From Immersiella caudata (Eukaryota > Ascomycota > Sordariomycetes > Sordariales > Lasiosphaeriaceae), in NCBI GenBank assembly GCA_030512335.1, contig JAULSU010000004.1, positions 5,642,001 to 5,706,000 of the forward strand: DNA of 64,000 bases, given 5' to 3'. The first letter of the stretch is position 1. Every line of letters begins with the position of its first letter. A program made the translations under genes and the position numbers. This document shows, piece after piece, positions 55,296-64,000 of this stretch. A model generated the notes under the pieces. The model ran no database searches. It saw only the letters and a list, made by a program, of their open reading frames with translations, and was not told the DNA's origin.

Positions 55296-56355
55296 GACGC
55301 ATGACTAATGCATCATATGCTTGCTCTGTATGCATTGAGAAGGATACTGGGAGGCGAGGCCCAAGATTGAGTTCTGTCCCTTCGAGTTGGCGGGAAAAGC
55401 GGCAACCTGACATCGAAGGAGGCAGGAGCGGACAAGAGCAGACAAGGGCGTAGGGGTGTATCCTTGTTAGTAAAACAAACGTGAATAAACTACTACCGGT
55501 GCTTTACTGCAGTGCCGGACGTAGGAGAAGAGTGTGTTGAGGTGCAGATAAGATTGCGGCACAGACTGAGCTAGGAACCAACGCTCAATGCAACAGTTTT
55601 GTCACCTGTAACCCGGCGGGCTTGGCTCGACCCGGACCAAAAGTCCGACACATTGTCAAAGCGGATTCGGGTCACACAAACCAATAACAAGCTGCGCCGC
55701 ATGGTGTCATTTCTCTGGCAGCCAGCCATCCGGCGCCCCTCTGGAAACTCCTCAGATTGCGTCGAGATTCTTTTGGACCCCGCGCCGCCTACGCCACAAG
55801 TGAACCTTAGCAGCCAACGCTCGATCATGCAGCTATCCCTAGTGAACGGCCCTCCAGTATCCCCGAAGGACCCAAGCCGCGGTAAAACCGAGAGATTAGC
55901 AGCGATGGATGAGACTAGCGCAGTGCAAGGAAAGCCTGCAGTTGCCAGTCGTTGGCATCGACAAAGCGCATTCCTTTGGATATCACGGCCGAAACGGGAA
56001 GGTGTTAACTAACGGCAGGCAAAAGAACGAATACCGCCATCCACGTGCCGTAGATGCAGGTTGTCATCGCTCTTTTGCTCCCTTGGTACCTAGCGGCACA
56101 GCAGCAGAAACCGGCTTTGACGGCCCCGCTCAGCGCCAACAGCAACATGCCTGGACAATCACGTTACTTTGCCCACTCACCAAGTCGTCTCATTCGTCGA
56201 CTGTTGGCGGGGAGTCTCAGACGTGGAGTTTCATCAACATGCACTCATATTCCTGAGTAGGCAGCTATTTTTGGGTATTTTAATTGTAACTAATATAGCG
56301 AAATTTACATGACACGACCGAATCAAGTGAAGAATGATGACAAAACAAGAGAGAG
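55296..56355. other. Convergent intergenic region
   Basis: No supported gene; a 137-codon frame at 55599..56012 has no protein features. Confidence 0.4.
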
Positions 56356-57474
56356 CTAGAAACAGACTTTGGTCTGCCACCACAGCTTCCACTCATCGGC
56401 GCCAGGACCCTCGTACACGGTCATGGGTCCGGGGGGAAATGCATACTCATCAAACCAATCGAGACAGTGCTTGATGTGATTATGGTCAATGTCGCGCGGG
56501 CAGACATGGGTGCCCGACTCGCGGGCCTTCCAGTAGCGGCGAAAGGCCAGGACGCAGTGGGCCATGTGAAACTCGTGGTCCCACGGCACGAGGATGTCGA
56601 GCGAGCCCAGCCAGGCGGGGCGAATGTACTGCTTGGTCTCGACGACGCGTTGCAGGTGCGGGTAGCGGTTGATGAACCACTGCTGGTAGCGGTCTTCGTC
56701 GGCGTCGTACAGCTCGGCGGGGATCAACGCCTGGTCGTCGATGCGCACCCGCCACTCGCCGCTGTTGTGCGGGTTGGCCTGCGACCATGCAGTTGCGTTG
56801 TGGTGGTAGATGCGCAGCTGCCGTCTCGGTCCCGAGCTGTTGGGCGTGCGGTAGCGGATCCACCCGTCATCTGGCCATTTTTTGTCCTTGGCCGAGTTGG
56901 TGGCATTGTTGTCGGGCGCACCTTCCGGGTCGTCGAGAGTGAAGAAAAAGAGGCCAAATGCGAGAGATAGAGCCAAAGCAGCCAGGAGGGCGGTTTGCCA
57001 CCTCGGCGTCCACCGCAGGAATCTTCGATTCTGAGCGGAGCCTGAGTGCAAGTGCTTGGGAGAGGAGGGGTCGAGAGGGCTGTAATCCGAAGACCATGGC
57101 CACGCCCCATATCGCCAGCTGCGCTTTTCCGAGTGGATATCGGCGAGACTGACGGTGGTGCTGTCATCGCTCGAGGAAAACTCGCTTTGGTCGAGCACCA
57201 GGATGTAGCTCGACCTTCCGATCGAAAATGGGAGAACGAGGCGGGCCTTGTCGATGCCATCGCGGGACGTGGACATGAAGTCTTCGCAGATTCTGGCAGC
57301 AGCAGCAGCCGTGCTGCAGCTGCCAGCAGATGCGACTCCGTCCAGTTCCGTCACCCAGACATGGAACTGCGCTGGGGCTTCAGGGTTGAGACGCCGGCCA
57401 TTCTCGATGTTGAATGAGGTGCAAAAGCTGCTCTCAGAGCATATACGCTCGAGGAGAGTTTGGACAGGAGTCAT
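56356..57474 (-). CDS. UstYa-family (DUF3328) membrane oxidase
   Basis: Single exon, 372 residues. The two HxxHC motifs that define the UstYa family are present: HMAHC at 303-307 and HIKHC at 333-337, about 30 residues apart and preceded by LDILVPWDHEF. One transmembrane helix lies at about 160-178 (QTALLAALALSLAFGLFFF), with the oxidase domain after it. Known UstYa proteins oxidise and macrocyclise ribosomal peptides (ustiloxin, phomopsin, asperipin) or act in other secondary pathways. Odd: the N-terminal part before the helix is about 158 residues, much longer than the roughly 40 of typical members, and has no recognised domain. A small secreted peptide gene starts 943 bp away on the opposite strand. 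Confidence 0.88.
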   Translation of the reverse strand: MTPVQTLLERICSESSFCTSFNIENGRRLNPEAPAQFHVWVTELDGVASAGSCSTAAAAARICEDFMSTSRDGIDKARLVLPFSIGRSSYILVLDQSEFSSSDDSTTVSLADIHSEKRSWRYGAWPWSSDYSPLDPSSPKHLHSGSAQNRRFLRWTPRWQTALLAALALSLAFGLFFFTLDDPEGAPDNNATNSAKDKKWPDDGWIRYRTPNSSGPRRQLRIYHHNATAWSQANPHNSGEWRVRIDDQALIPAELYDADEDRYQQWFINRYPHLQRVVETKQYIRPAWLGSLDILVPWDHEFHMAHCVLAFRRYWKARESGTHVCPRDIDHNHIKHCLDWFDEYAFPPGPMTVYEGPGADEWKLWWQTKVCF

Positions 57475-58280
57475 GTTCGATAGTTCTCAGTCAAAAGTGT
57501 TGAGATATGGTGGGAATGATGGAAAACTGGGGACTTCAGAGAACAACTTGAACGAGAAGACCCAAGTAGTCTCTTTTGGAGGCGGAGGTATGGGTAATCC
57601 GGCACGCCAGACCTCCATCTGTCCGGAGCCAGCGCCTCTTGGAATCGTTTCTTCGACCAACAGCTTGGGTCTCCAGGGCGCGTCATGCCGGGGTCTGAGA
57701 GCGAGAAGTATCGGTACTTCTTGCTATAACACTGTGACGAGAACAGTGAAAACGTATTTGCAATAAAAGTAAGAAATGCAGCGAGAAGGGGTGAGCGTAT
57801 CAGGCCCGAAAGGGACACTGTTCAGCATCCGGCCCATGACGAAAAAGGGGGGGGGCGACTCCTTCCGGTCACCGCACACCGGAAACAACACCACTTCGCC
57901 TCGCCGCACGTGCGGCACAGGTGGAATTGAACAATCTAGACCTTCAACGAAGTTCAACGATGATACTTAGAGAAATCCTTGGAAGTTTCAGCGCCCACGA
58001 GCATGACCAACAAACGAACCAAGAGTGTGATATCCTGGAACGCCTGTGAGGTTATCATCACCGATATCGACCTGCCTGTTCCAGACACACCAAGGATGGC
58101 GGCAAGGCCCCTTTTTGTTGACCAACACTGTCTCGTAAGCCCCAAGTTGGTTCATGGGTTGCCTCAGGCTAGGCCGGGAGCGTGGTATCTGGAAGGAATC
58201 ACCGAAAACCTTGGACTCGGCAACTTCATCGAGGAAGCACCCCAGCGTAGAAAGCCGTGAAAACGGACCCGACACTCAAG
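57475..58280. other. Divergent intergenic region
   Basis: Shared upstream region of the UstYa-family gene and the secreted peptide gene; no gene supported. Confidence 0.4.
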
Positions 58281-58288
58281 TATAAAGG
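58281..58288 (+). promoter_or_regulatory. TATA box of the small secreted peptide gene
   Basis: TATAAAGG, about 136 bp before the ATG, followed by a CA-rich leader typical of highly expressed fungal genes. Confidence 0.65.
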
Positions 58289-58416
58289 CCTCTCTCCCAG
58301 CCCCTCAAACAAAAAGATATTCTCATCGCAACAGCACAACAGCACATCCAAACAAGCAACCAACACTTCTCAACACCAATCTTCAATTCTAGACAACTTT
58401 GTCAACCCCAGCAATC

Positions 58417-58569
58417 ATGCAGGTCATCAAGTTCATCGCTACCATTGCCCTCTTTGCCGGCGCCGCCATGGCTGCTGCCCAGCCCGCCGTTGTCCGCATC
58501 CAGGACCTCGAGGCCCGCCAGGATGGTGGCCAGACCCGTGAGACCAAAATCCCTCACCACAGTGACTAG
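58417..58569 (+). CDS. Small secreted peptide with LEARQ propeptide end
   Basis: ATG in a CAATCATG context opens a 50-residue frame: signal peptide (VIKFIATIALFAGAAMAAA), then QPAVVRIQDLEARQ, an R-Q end reminiscent of fungal propeptide processing sites, then a short tail DGGQTRETKIPHHSD. A good intron (donor CCC|GTGAGA at 58538, branch CTAAC, acceptor CCGCAG at 58617) overlaps the tail; splicing it removes the stop and gives a 63-residue product with a basic, Trp-rich end (LWRWRWPKEP). Both forms are possible. It has a strong TATA box and leader, and its layout matches the pseudogene at 33948. It is divergent from the UstYa-family gene. Role unknown: RiPP precursor, pheromone-like peptide or effector-like peptide are all open. 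Confidence 0.6.
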   Translation: MQVIKFIATIALFAGAAMAAAQPAVVRIQDLEARQDGGQTRETKIPHHSD

Positions 58570-59059
58570 AAAGCCAGAAACTAACATGGGGAGCAAAGCC
58601 CCCAACTCCCCCCGCAGGGTCATTCCCAACGAGTCGTAAATCCACCGGTAGACTGTGGAGGTGGCGTTGGCCGAAGGAGCCGTGAGAGGGGAGGTGCCAG
58701 GGGGGGTTTTCTTTTGTCGAGCGAGAAAAGGGGGCGAGCTATAACGGTGATAGAAAATGTGGCGCTTTTGTTGTTTCCATTGGGATCTTAGGTAGCAACG
58801 AATTCAAGCTCTTCGCCCACCACCTGATCGTTCGTTTACTTAACCTGCAGTGACCGATTAGATCCTGTAGGTGTTCTTCTTCATGTCCCGTACCATGCTG
58901 TCTAGGCCCACTACAATGTATTTAGGAAAAGGCCGTGGGAAGGTAAGTTTGTTCTAGTCGTGGGTTGCTACTGTATCCGTCGGGTTGTCCAAAGGGGGAG
59001 GTGATTTCTACAAATGACAGTGCCACTCTTTCTAAGCGTGATGACAGACCCCCTTAAAA
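58570..59059. other. Intergenic region
   Basis: 3' region of the peptide gene; no other feature supported. Confidence 0.4.
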
Positions 59060-59640
59060 ATCATGCGGACAACGGCAACACAGTACCACTCCGCTGATAG
59101 GAATCTCCCTTAACTCCGACTCTTCAGCCAGCCGCTGACTCCCATCCATGTACCCCTCCACAAACGCCTGTCCCATCAACCAAAACTAATCTCCCTCAGA
59201 CCTCAGCACCAGCAACTGATCCAGCCCGCAAATCACAGCAACGACATCTCCATGCTGAACTGCCCCAAAGGCGATCGCCAGCTAGCCCTTGCACGTCATG
59301 AAGAGGCAGCATTTCCCCAGAACTGAGAGTCGTCTCATAAAATACCGAAACGCGAGCATTGCCCCTTGACGGACACCAACTCTTCGCCCTCCTCACTCAT
59401 GCCTTCGTACAGTTTATCCCAGTCCACGAGATATAATCGCCAGCGACGGGGTATTACGCAGGACCTCTTCGGGGACACGGTCCGCCATTCCGAGGATGGC
59501 GTCGCCCACTAGGTAGTCGGAGACCTTCCGAATGTAGGGTCCATGTTCGGATGTGCCCGCTAGAATGAGTTGAAACTTACGAATATCGTTCTCAAGACGC
59601 GAGTGGACAGCTTGTTAGGGAACGAATTCGACAAAGATTA
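59060..59640 (-). pseudogene. HET-like protein C-terminal relic
   Basis: Minus-strand frame between 59290 and 59090 reads GDVVAVICGLDQLLVLR, a TAG stop at 59186, then FWLMGQAFVEGYMDG, the typical C-terminal end of fungal HET-domain (heterokaryon incompatibility) proteins. Upstream, other frames give YIRKVSDYLVGDAILGMADR and similar stretches, but frames change several times and no HET core is left. Best read as a decayed gene; the boundaries are approximate. Confidence 0.5.
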
Positions 59641-59948
59641 GCCCTGTCAAAATGGACCATTCTGCAGCCGGCACGGAGTCCTCTTCAACTTCTACGAAAC
59701 CGTCAGGAAGCTGAGGAATTTCTGCCGAGACAAGATCAGTTGCATCCGGAGGAAACCAGCTATGAGCAGTTTGGAATCGTGCGAAATTGTGACCCGGGGA
59801 GGCTGTGGAACTGTGACCGGAGAAGGTAGAGGATGGTGCCAAAAGCTGTCAAGTGCTGGATTTGCCCCGGGTAGGCGTTGAAGGCATGCCACCTGCCCAA
59901 ATTGTGTAATGGTACGATTGGAACTCCATGACGTTGTACCGCTGATAG

Positions 59949-60153
59949 TGTCAGGAAGATAGGGATTCAGGGGCCCTGGGCTTTCGGTTAGCAAGGCTGA
60001 CTGGGATGCTTGGCACTGCCTGAACGCCAGTCAGCCTCAGCCATAGTGTTGACAAAGCTGAATCCTACGAATTGGCTTATAAAGAAGGAGGTTCTGGCTA
60101 AATGCCAGAACCTTAACAAGCAATACAATTAAGCTGCTATACCTCGATCGTGG
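59949..60153 (+). mobile_element. MITE copy D, 3'-truncated
   Basis: Starts TGTCAGGAAG and aligns with copies A-C through the hairpin GGTTCTGGCT and the CAATACAA segment, then similarity ends about 45 bp before the expected 3' TIR. It differs from the others mostly by C-to-T and G-to-A changes. Its distance from the main block shows the family is dispersed. Confidence 0.75.
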
Positions 60154-60455
60154 CGTGTCAAGTTTTACGAATTGACCAAGCGGCTCGAGAGAAAGAAGCG
60201 GACCCTGGTAACGTCACAATTTTCGGGATAAAGTTTGCCCATGGTAGGCAGCAATAAAGGGGGCTTGGCTGCAACATTATGAAACCAGGCAGCATTAAAG
60301 CGCTTGGCTGTTTCATCGTGAAACCCAGCAGCAGCGAAGCCCAGGGATGAAAAGTAAGCTTGGCCCTCGAAAATCCACGTGAGATATGCTGAGAACTGCT
60401 CGGCTTTCTAACATTGGGGGTTAGACTGGACAACCACTGGCGCAAGCCTGGCGCA

Positions 60456-62516
60456 ATGAGGTTCCGTGTCATGGAGAAGAGGCCGCGAGCTGCTGCGACA
60501 ACCATTCCCCCACAGGCCGTATACAACTATGTTCCAGACTGGCGCCCGTGGCAGTTGAGCCCCTATCTTCTCATCCCCCTCACGCTCATGGCTGCCGGCC
60601 TGGCCGCTGCCCTCGAAGTCCTCACCCAGATAAGCAACCGAGCCTACGACGACTCGGACCTGCGAACCGCATGGCTAGATTGGTACTGCGAGGGACGGCA
60701 ACGCAGCAGCTGCCTCCCAGAATCCGACATAACCGGCTTTTCGCTGTCCGATATGACGTTCGAAAACATCTCGAGCAGCAAGACCGGCATCCTAGCGTTT
60801 CCCCAACCAAACTCGCCGTCGGCCGTGTCAACATTTACATGGCTGTTTACGTGGCTGCACTTCCCCATGGTTTCCGCCGTCCTCTATGCCGTAGTCTGGC
60901 AGGTGGTGGATGATGAAGTCAAGCGCATCGAGCCCTTTTACCAATCCTCCCGACCCGGTGGCGCCAAGGGCAACCGCACCATCTTCGCAAGCTACATCAG
61001 CATCCCGCCCATCCTGGCACCCTTGCAGGCCCTCCGCTGGCGCCAGACCGCTGTCTTTCTGTCATCTATTACCTACGTGCTGGTTGGCTTTGTCACGCCC
61101 ATCCTGCAGTCTCAAATCTTTCAACTGCAGCCGCAGATGGTACAGGTGGGGTACTTTCCCCGGTTCAGCCACCGGTTTGAACCGCTCACGCAGGATGGAT
61201 GGAAATTCTCGCGCCAAGCCGGCGATGGGCCGATTATTGCGAGGTTTTCTGATGAGATGGATACCGCGGATAGATTGAGCGAGGCGCAGAACCAGGGCGT
61301 TGTCCGCGTGATGGTGCATCTGGATCCGACTTTTGCGAGAGCGCAGGAAGCAGTCCTATGGGCCGCGACCGTATCCGGGTTGTTGCTGTTTTGGGTCACC
61401 ATGAGGCGGCGATCGGGAATGGTGAATGATACCAAGGGCCTTGGTGCGCTGGCTAGCTTGGCTAGCGGTGCCGGTCCGGAATTCCTCCACCGCGTTTCCA
61501 CGATGGCCGGTCTGGGAGGACCCGATGCCGAAGACGTCCTGAAAGATACTGTAGTCTATCTCGCCTGCGGCGACGACGGCGGCCGAGAAAATGGCGACGC
61601 TATAGGGCCATCGACATATTACGGCTTCCGGTTTGGCTCCTGTCCGAGCGGGCAGCCATCGAGTGGCATGTGGAGGGCCCTTGCCGCGCTAGTCACGGCT
61701 CCCAAGACCTTCGGCGCTTCGGTTCTACGATGGGCGCTAGGCAGCTCGGGTGCTCACTACAAAGTGCTGCACTACTCACTCATCCTAAGCATAGTCGGAA
61801 ACCTCGTCTTGATCATCATGATAATGGCGATAGGCGGCACGAAAAAGTCACCGACTTCGGCCTATGAGGTTTTTGAAATGGCAGTTAGGAGCACGGCCGG
61901 CAACAGCGTCACTACCACTGCGGTAGAGCTTATTGTCGTGTCCGTCGTTAAGACTCTCTGGGTTGTGGTCGAAGCGCAGACAACTGCCCTCTCGCCGTAT
62001 CGGGCACTCCACACGCATGCGTGCAAGGCATGGCCGCTTCTGGAGCGCGACTACGCCGCCATAGTGCCGGGGGCGCGCACCTTTTACGCCTTCAAAGACG
62101 GCCAACTACTTCTTGGCTGCGTGACCGCTATATCCCTCATGCTCGAGGTTGGGCTTGTATGTTTCGGTATTACGTACTCGATGAGTCAAGGGAGAGCCTA
62201 TAATACCGATGCTATGTGGATTCTTCACTGGATTTCTTTCACTATCTGCGTCGCCATCATATTGTTCATTTTCGCGACCAGTCACATCTGGCTTACCGGT
62301 TTTCCACACATGGAAAGAAACCCAGACACAATCGCCGGGAATCTCTCATACATGTGCAGAAGTACAAGACTGCTCAAGGACGTAAGGCGGCTGATTTTTA
62401 TGACGCGTAGGGAGAGAGAAGCGCACCTACGAGGAATCAAAGGGCTGTATGCTATGGAAAAACTACAGTCTGGAGCGGTAAGGCTGGAGAGGAGGACTGA
62501 TATGGGACAAGGATAA
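60456..62516 (+). CDS. DUF3433 family membrane protein
   Basis: Single exon, 686 residues from ATG 60456 (a second ATG follows at 60471; upstream frame starts with TTG). Two DUF3433-like halves: the first has WRPWQLSPYLLIPLTLMAAGLAAALEV (helix about 30-50), VDDEVKRIEPFYQSSRPGGA and a helix pair around TPILQSQIF; a middle glycine-rich loop follows, and the second half has WVVVEAQTTALSPYRAL, then several helices. About eight to ten transmembrane segments in total. The family is confined to filamentous fungi and its function is not known. Expression signals were not identified. It is intact although it lies between a MITE and an AT-rich repeat tail. Confidence 0.85.
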   Translation: MRFRVMEKRPRAAATTIPPQAVYNYVPDWRPWQLSPYLLIPLTLMAAGLAAALEVLTQISNRAYDDSDLRTAWLDWYCEGRQRSSCLPESDITGFSLSDMTFENISSSKTGILAFPQPNSPSAVSTFTWLFTWLHFPMVSAVLYAVVWQVVDDEVKRIEPFYQSSRPGGAKGNRTIFASYISIPPILAPLQALRWRQTAVFLSSITYVLVGFVTPILQSQIFQLQPQMVQVGYFPRFSHRFEPLTQDGWKFSRQAGDGPIIARFSDEMDTADRLSEAQNQGVVRVMVHLDPTFARAQEAVLWAATVSGLLLFWVTMRRRSGMVNDTKGLGALASLASGAGPEFLHRVSTMAGLGGPDAEDVLKDTVVYLACGDDGGRENGDAIGPSTYYGFRFGSCPSGQPSSGMWRALAALVTAPKTFGASVLRWALGSSGAHYKVLHYSLILSIVGNLVLIIMIMAIGGTKKSPTSAYEVFEMAVRSTAGNSVTTTAVELIVVSVVKTLWVVVEAQTTALSPYRALHTHACKAWPLLERDYAAIVPGARTFYAFKDGQLLLGCVTAISLMLEVGLVCFGITYSMSQGRAYNTDAMWILHWISFTICVAIILFIFATSHIWLTGFPHMERNPDTIAGNLSYMCRSTRLLKDVRRLIFMTRREREAHLRGIKGLYAMEKLQSGAVRLERRTDMGQG

Positions 62517-62563
62517 GATACAGAATATGTAATAGATAGATGGGATTTCTTAATCTACTGTAG

Positions 62564-62708
62564 GCAGGGTTGTTGAGTTAAATCAGTCAGTCTTAGTGAG
62601 TGGTGTGACTAAGACTAATTTAATCAGTAAAAAGCATGACTAATAGTCAGTCAGTCTTAGTTAGTCAGTCAAATGACTGATGACTAGTGACTAATGTAAC
62701 AACCCTGC
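62564..62708. mobile_element. Candidate 145-bp inverted-repeat element
   Basis: Perfect 11-bp inverted ends GCAGGGTTGTT/AACAACCCTGC enclose an interior of repeated CAGTCAGTCTTAG and GACTAAT motifs on both strands. Ends of the CAGGG type are common in hAT elements, but no 8-bp duplication is visible. Confidence 0.5.
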
Positions 62709-64000
62709 TTGTATAAGATGAAAGCTTTAAGGTGTAAATTGATATTCATTAACTTAAAATTAAGATTTTAATGCTTTCAGGTTTAGGAGAAACGTGTAAT
62801 TTAGGTAAAGGATCAGCCCCTGAGTAAAAGATATCTTTAAAAAGAAGTTTGATCACCTATGGATGATTTATGAAGAGAATATTCCTTTAAAATTTTAAAG
62901 GTGATAAAAGAAAACTTTATTTACGTTACTTAAATAACAGAAATAAGGCTACCCTTAAAGGAAATTTTAAGATGTCTCTTATATTAATAATATAAGTAAT
63001 ACCTTGTATTAAAGATTAGAGCGTTTACACTTTAAATAATTAAATACCTGGAGAACCACTTTGATAAAGTATAATTAGGGTTCGGAATTATTTCTATTTT
63101 TTATTTTAATTTTAGCTTTTTAGTTTAGTTTAATATTAATTTTAGGAAAAAAAAAGTAAAATTTAAAATTTTTTTTTTAAAAAAACAAAGTACACTTTTA
63201 TGGAAAGATATAGGTGTATATATAGTTACTAAGTTAGTACTTTATAATTTAATGCTGATAGTATATTTATTTATTTTTTTATATAGAAATACTTACTAAA
63301 TTCTAGCAGTTTTTACGAAATTCTACGGAATTCTAGAAGATTCTATGAGATTTTTAGAGATTTTACAAGATTCTACAAGCTTCTATTACTTATATAGTAT
63401 ATCTTATAATATTTTTAATATAGACATTAAAGGAATCTATTAGATTTAACATTAATTAATTAGCCTTACAAAGTATAAAATATAATCTTTAAAACACTTC
63501 ATTCTCTTTGTCTTCTATTTCTTTTTTACACACGTTATAATTATTATATCTCACTATACTAACTGTATTAAGCATATTAACTTTACTAACTTCATTAACT
63601 TTATAAAGATAGATTCGTTTAATATTTCGATCTCCGACTTAAAGTCCACAAATCTTAACCCTAACATACTAATAAACGTTATTTCTAGTAACACTACTAG
63701 CAAATATAAAGACTCAAAATATAACAACCTAAATTATAAAATTGAGGAACCACCTAAAATAGGTGTTTATATTTTCGACAACGGCTTATATACCCGTATA
63801 TTACAGCTTATTAACCTCGATAAAAAATGCGAAATCCTAAGAAAAAGTACTGTATGTATTTTTAGTAAAACTACAGTAATTAAAGGCTTTCAATCTTTAA
63901 ATTATATGTAACATTACCGGAATAAACATCCTACTATCGCATATAAATTTTTTTTAAAAAAACAGAAAATATAAAAACAATAAAGCGTATAATAAAATCT
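62709..64000. other. AT-rich RIP-degraded tail
   Basis: Extremely AT-rich with no long frame. Near 63,300-63,390 there are repeated GATTCTA/ATTCTA motifs. At 63,700-63,960 one + frame reads KYNNLNYKIEEPPKIGVYIF, KKCEILRKSTVCIF and, after a stop, HYRNKHPTIAYKF, similar in style to a BED or C2H2 finger of a hAT transposase. Probably old transposon sequence extending beyond the window. Confidence 0.4.

Overview
This is a filamentous ascomycete (Pezizomycotina) chromosome segment, most likely a Sordariomycete. Signs seen in the sequence: short introns (about 47-80 nt) with GT..CTAAC..AG signals, long GC-rich intergenic spacers, a Zn2Cys6 regulator, a UstYa-family protein, DUF3433 and HET-like sequences, and AT-rich transposon graveyards whose copies differ almost only by C-T/G-A transitions and carry many TAA/TAG stops, as expected from repeat-induced point mutation (RIP). 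The exact species cannot be read from the sequence.

Positions 1-29,976 are mostly conserved core genes: a small membrane protein, XAP5/FAM50, the METTL16-type U6 snRNA m6A methyltransferase, a large fungal AAA ATPase, a Yvc1-like vacuolar TRP channel, a Jen1-type monocarboxylate permease, a Zn2Cys6 transcription factor, ribose-5-phosphate isomerase, an unknown multi-pass membrane protein and a secreted tyrosinase. Exon structures were rebuilt by eye from splice signals and frame continuity; every multi-exon model below closes in frame.

Positions 30,000-35,900 are less conserved: an F-box gene, a divergently transcribed gene sharing its C-terminal SCxxCxTDY module but carrying an in-frame TAA in its first long reading frame, and a small secreted-protein pseudogene. 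Positions 35,980-43,700 are a nested transposon block. A roughly 700-bp repeat (R1) is split by a Ty3/gypsy element whose two outer LTRs are flanked by GATGC/GATGT; inside lie two further R copies in inverted orientation around a gypsy integrase remnant, a solo LTR with its own 5-bp duplication, and a tRNA-like sequence. A MITE family (9-bp TIR, 5-bp target duplication) sits next to and inside R1, with one copy nested in another.

Positions 43,900-58,600 are an accessory region rich in membrane and secretory redox genes: an acyltransferase-3 protein, three membrane-anchored prolyl-4-hydroxylase-like 2OG oxygenases, a DOMON-cytochrome b561 protein, a MepB-type M3 peptidase, a UstYa (DUF3328) oxidase, and two small secreted peptides, one divergent from the UstYa gene. 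A HET-like relic, a truncated fourth MITE, a DUF3433 membrane protein and an AT-rich RIP-degraded tail close the window. The most interesting points are the MITE family and nested insertion history, the UstYa/secreted-peptide/2OG-oxygenase neighbourhood, two GC-AG introns (one splitting the catalytic Glu codon of a metallopeptidase), and a possible mitochondrial form of ribose-5-phosphate isomerase.
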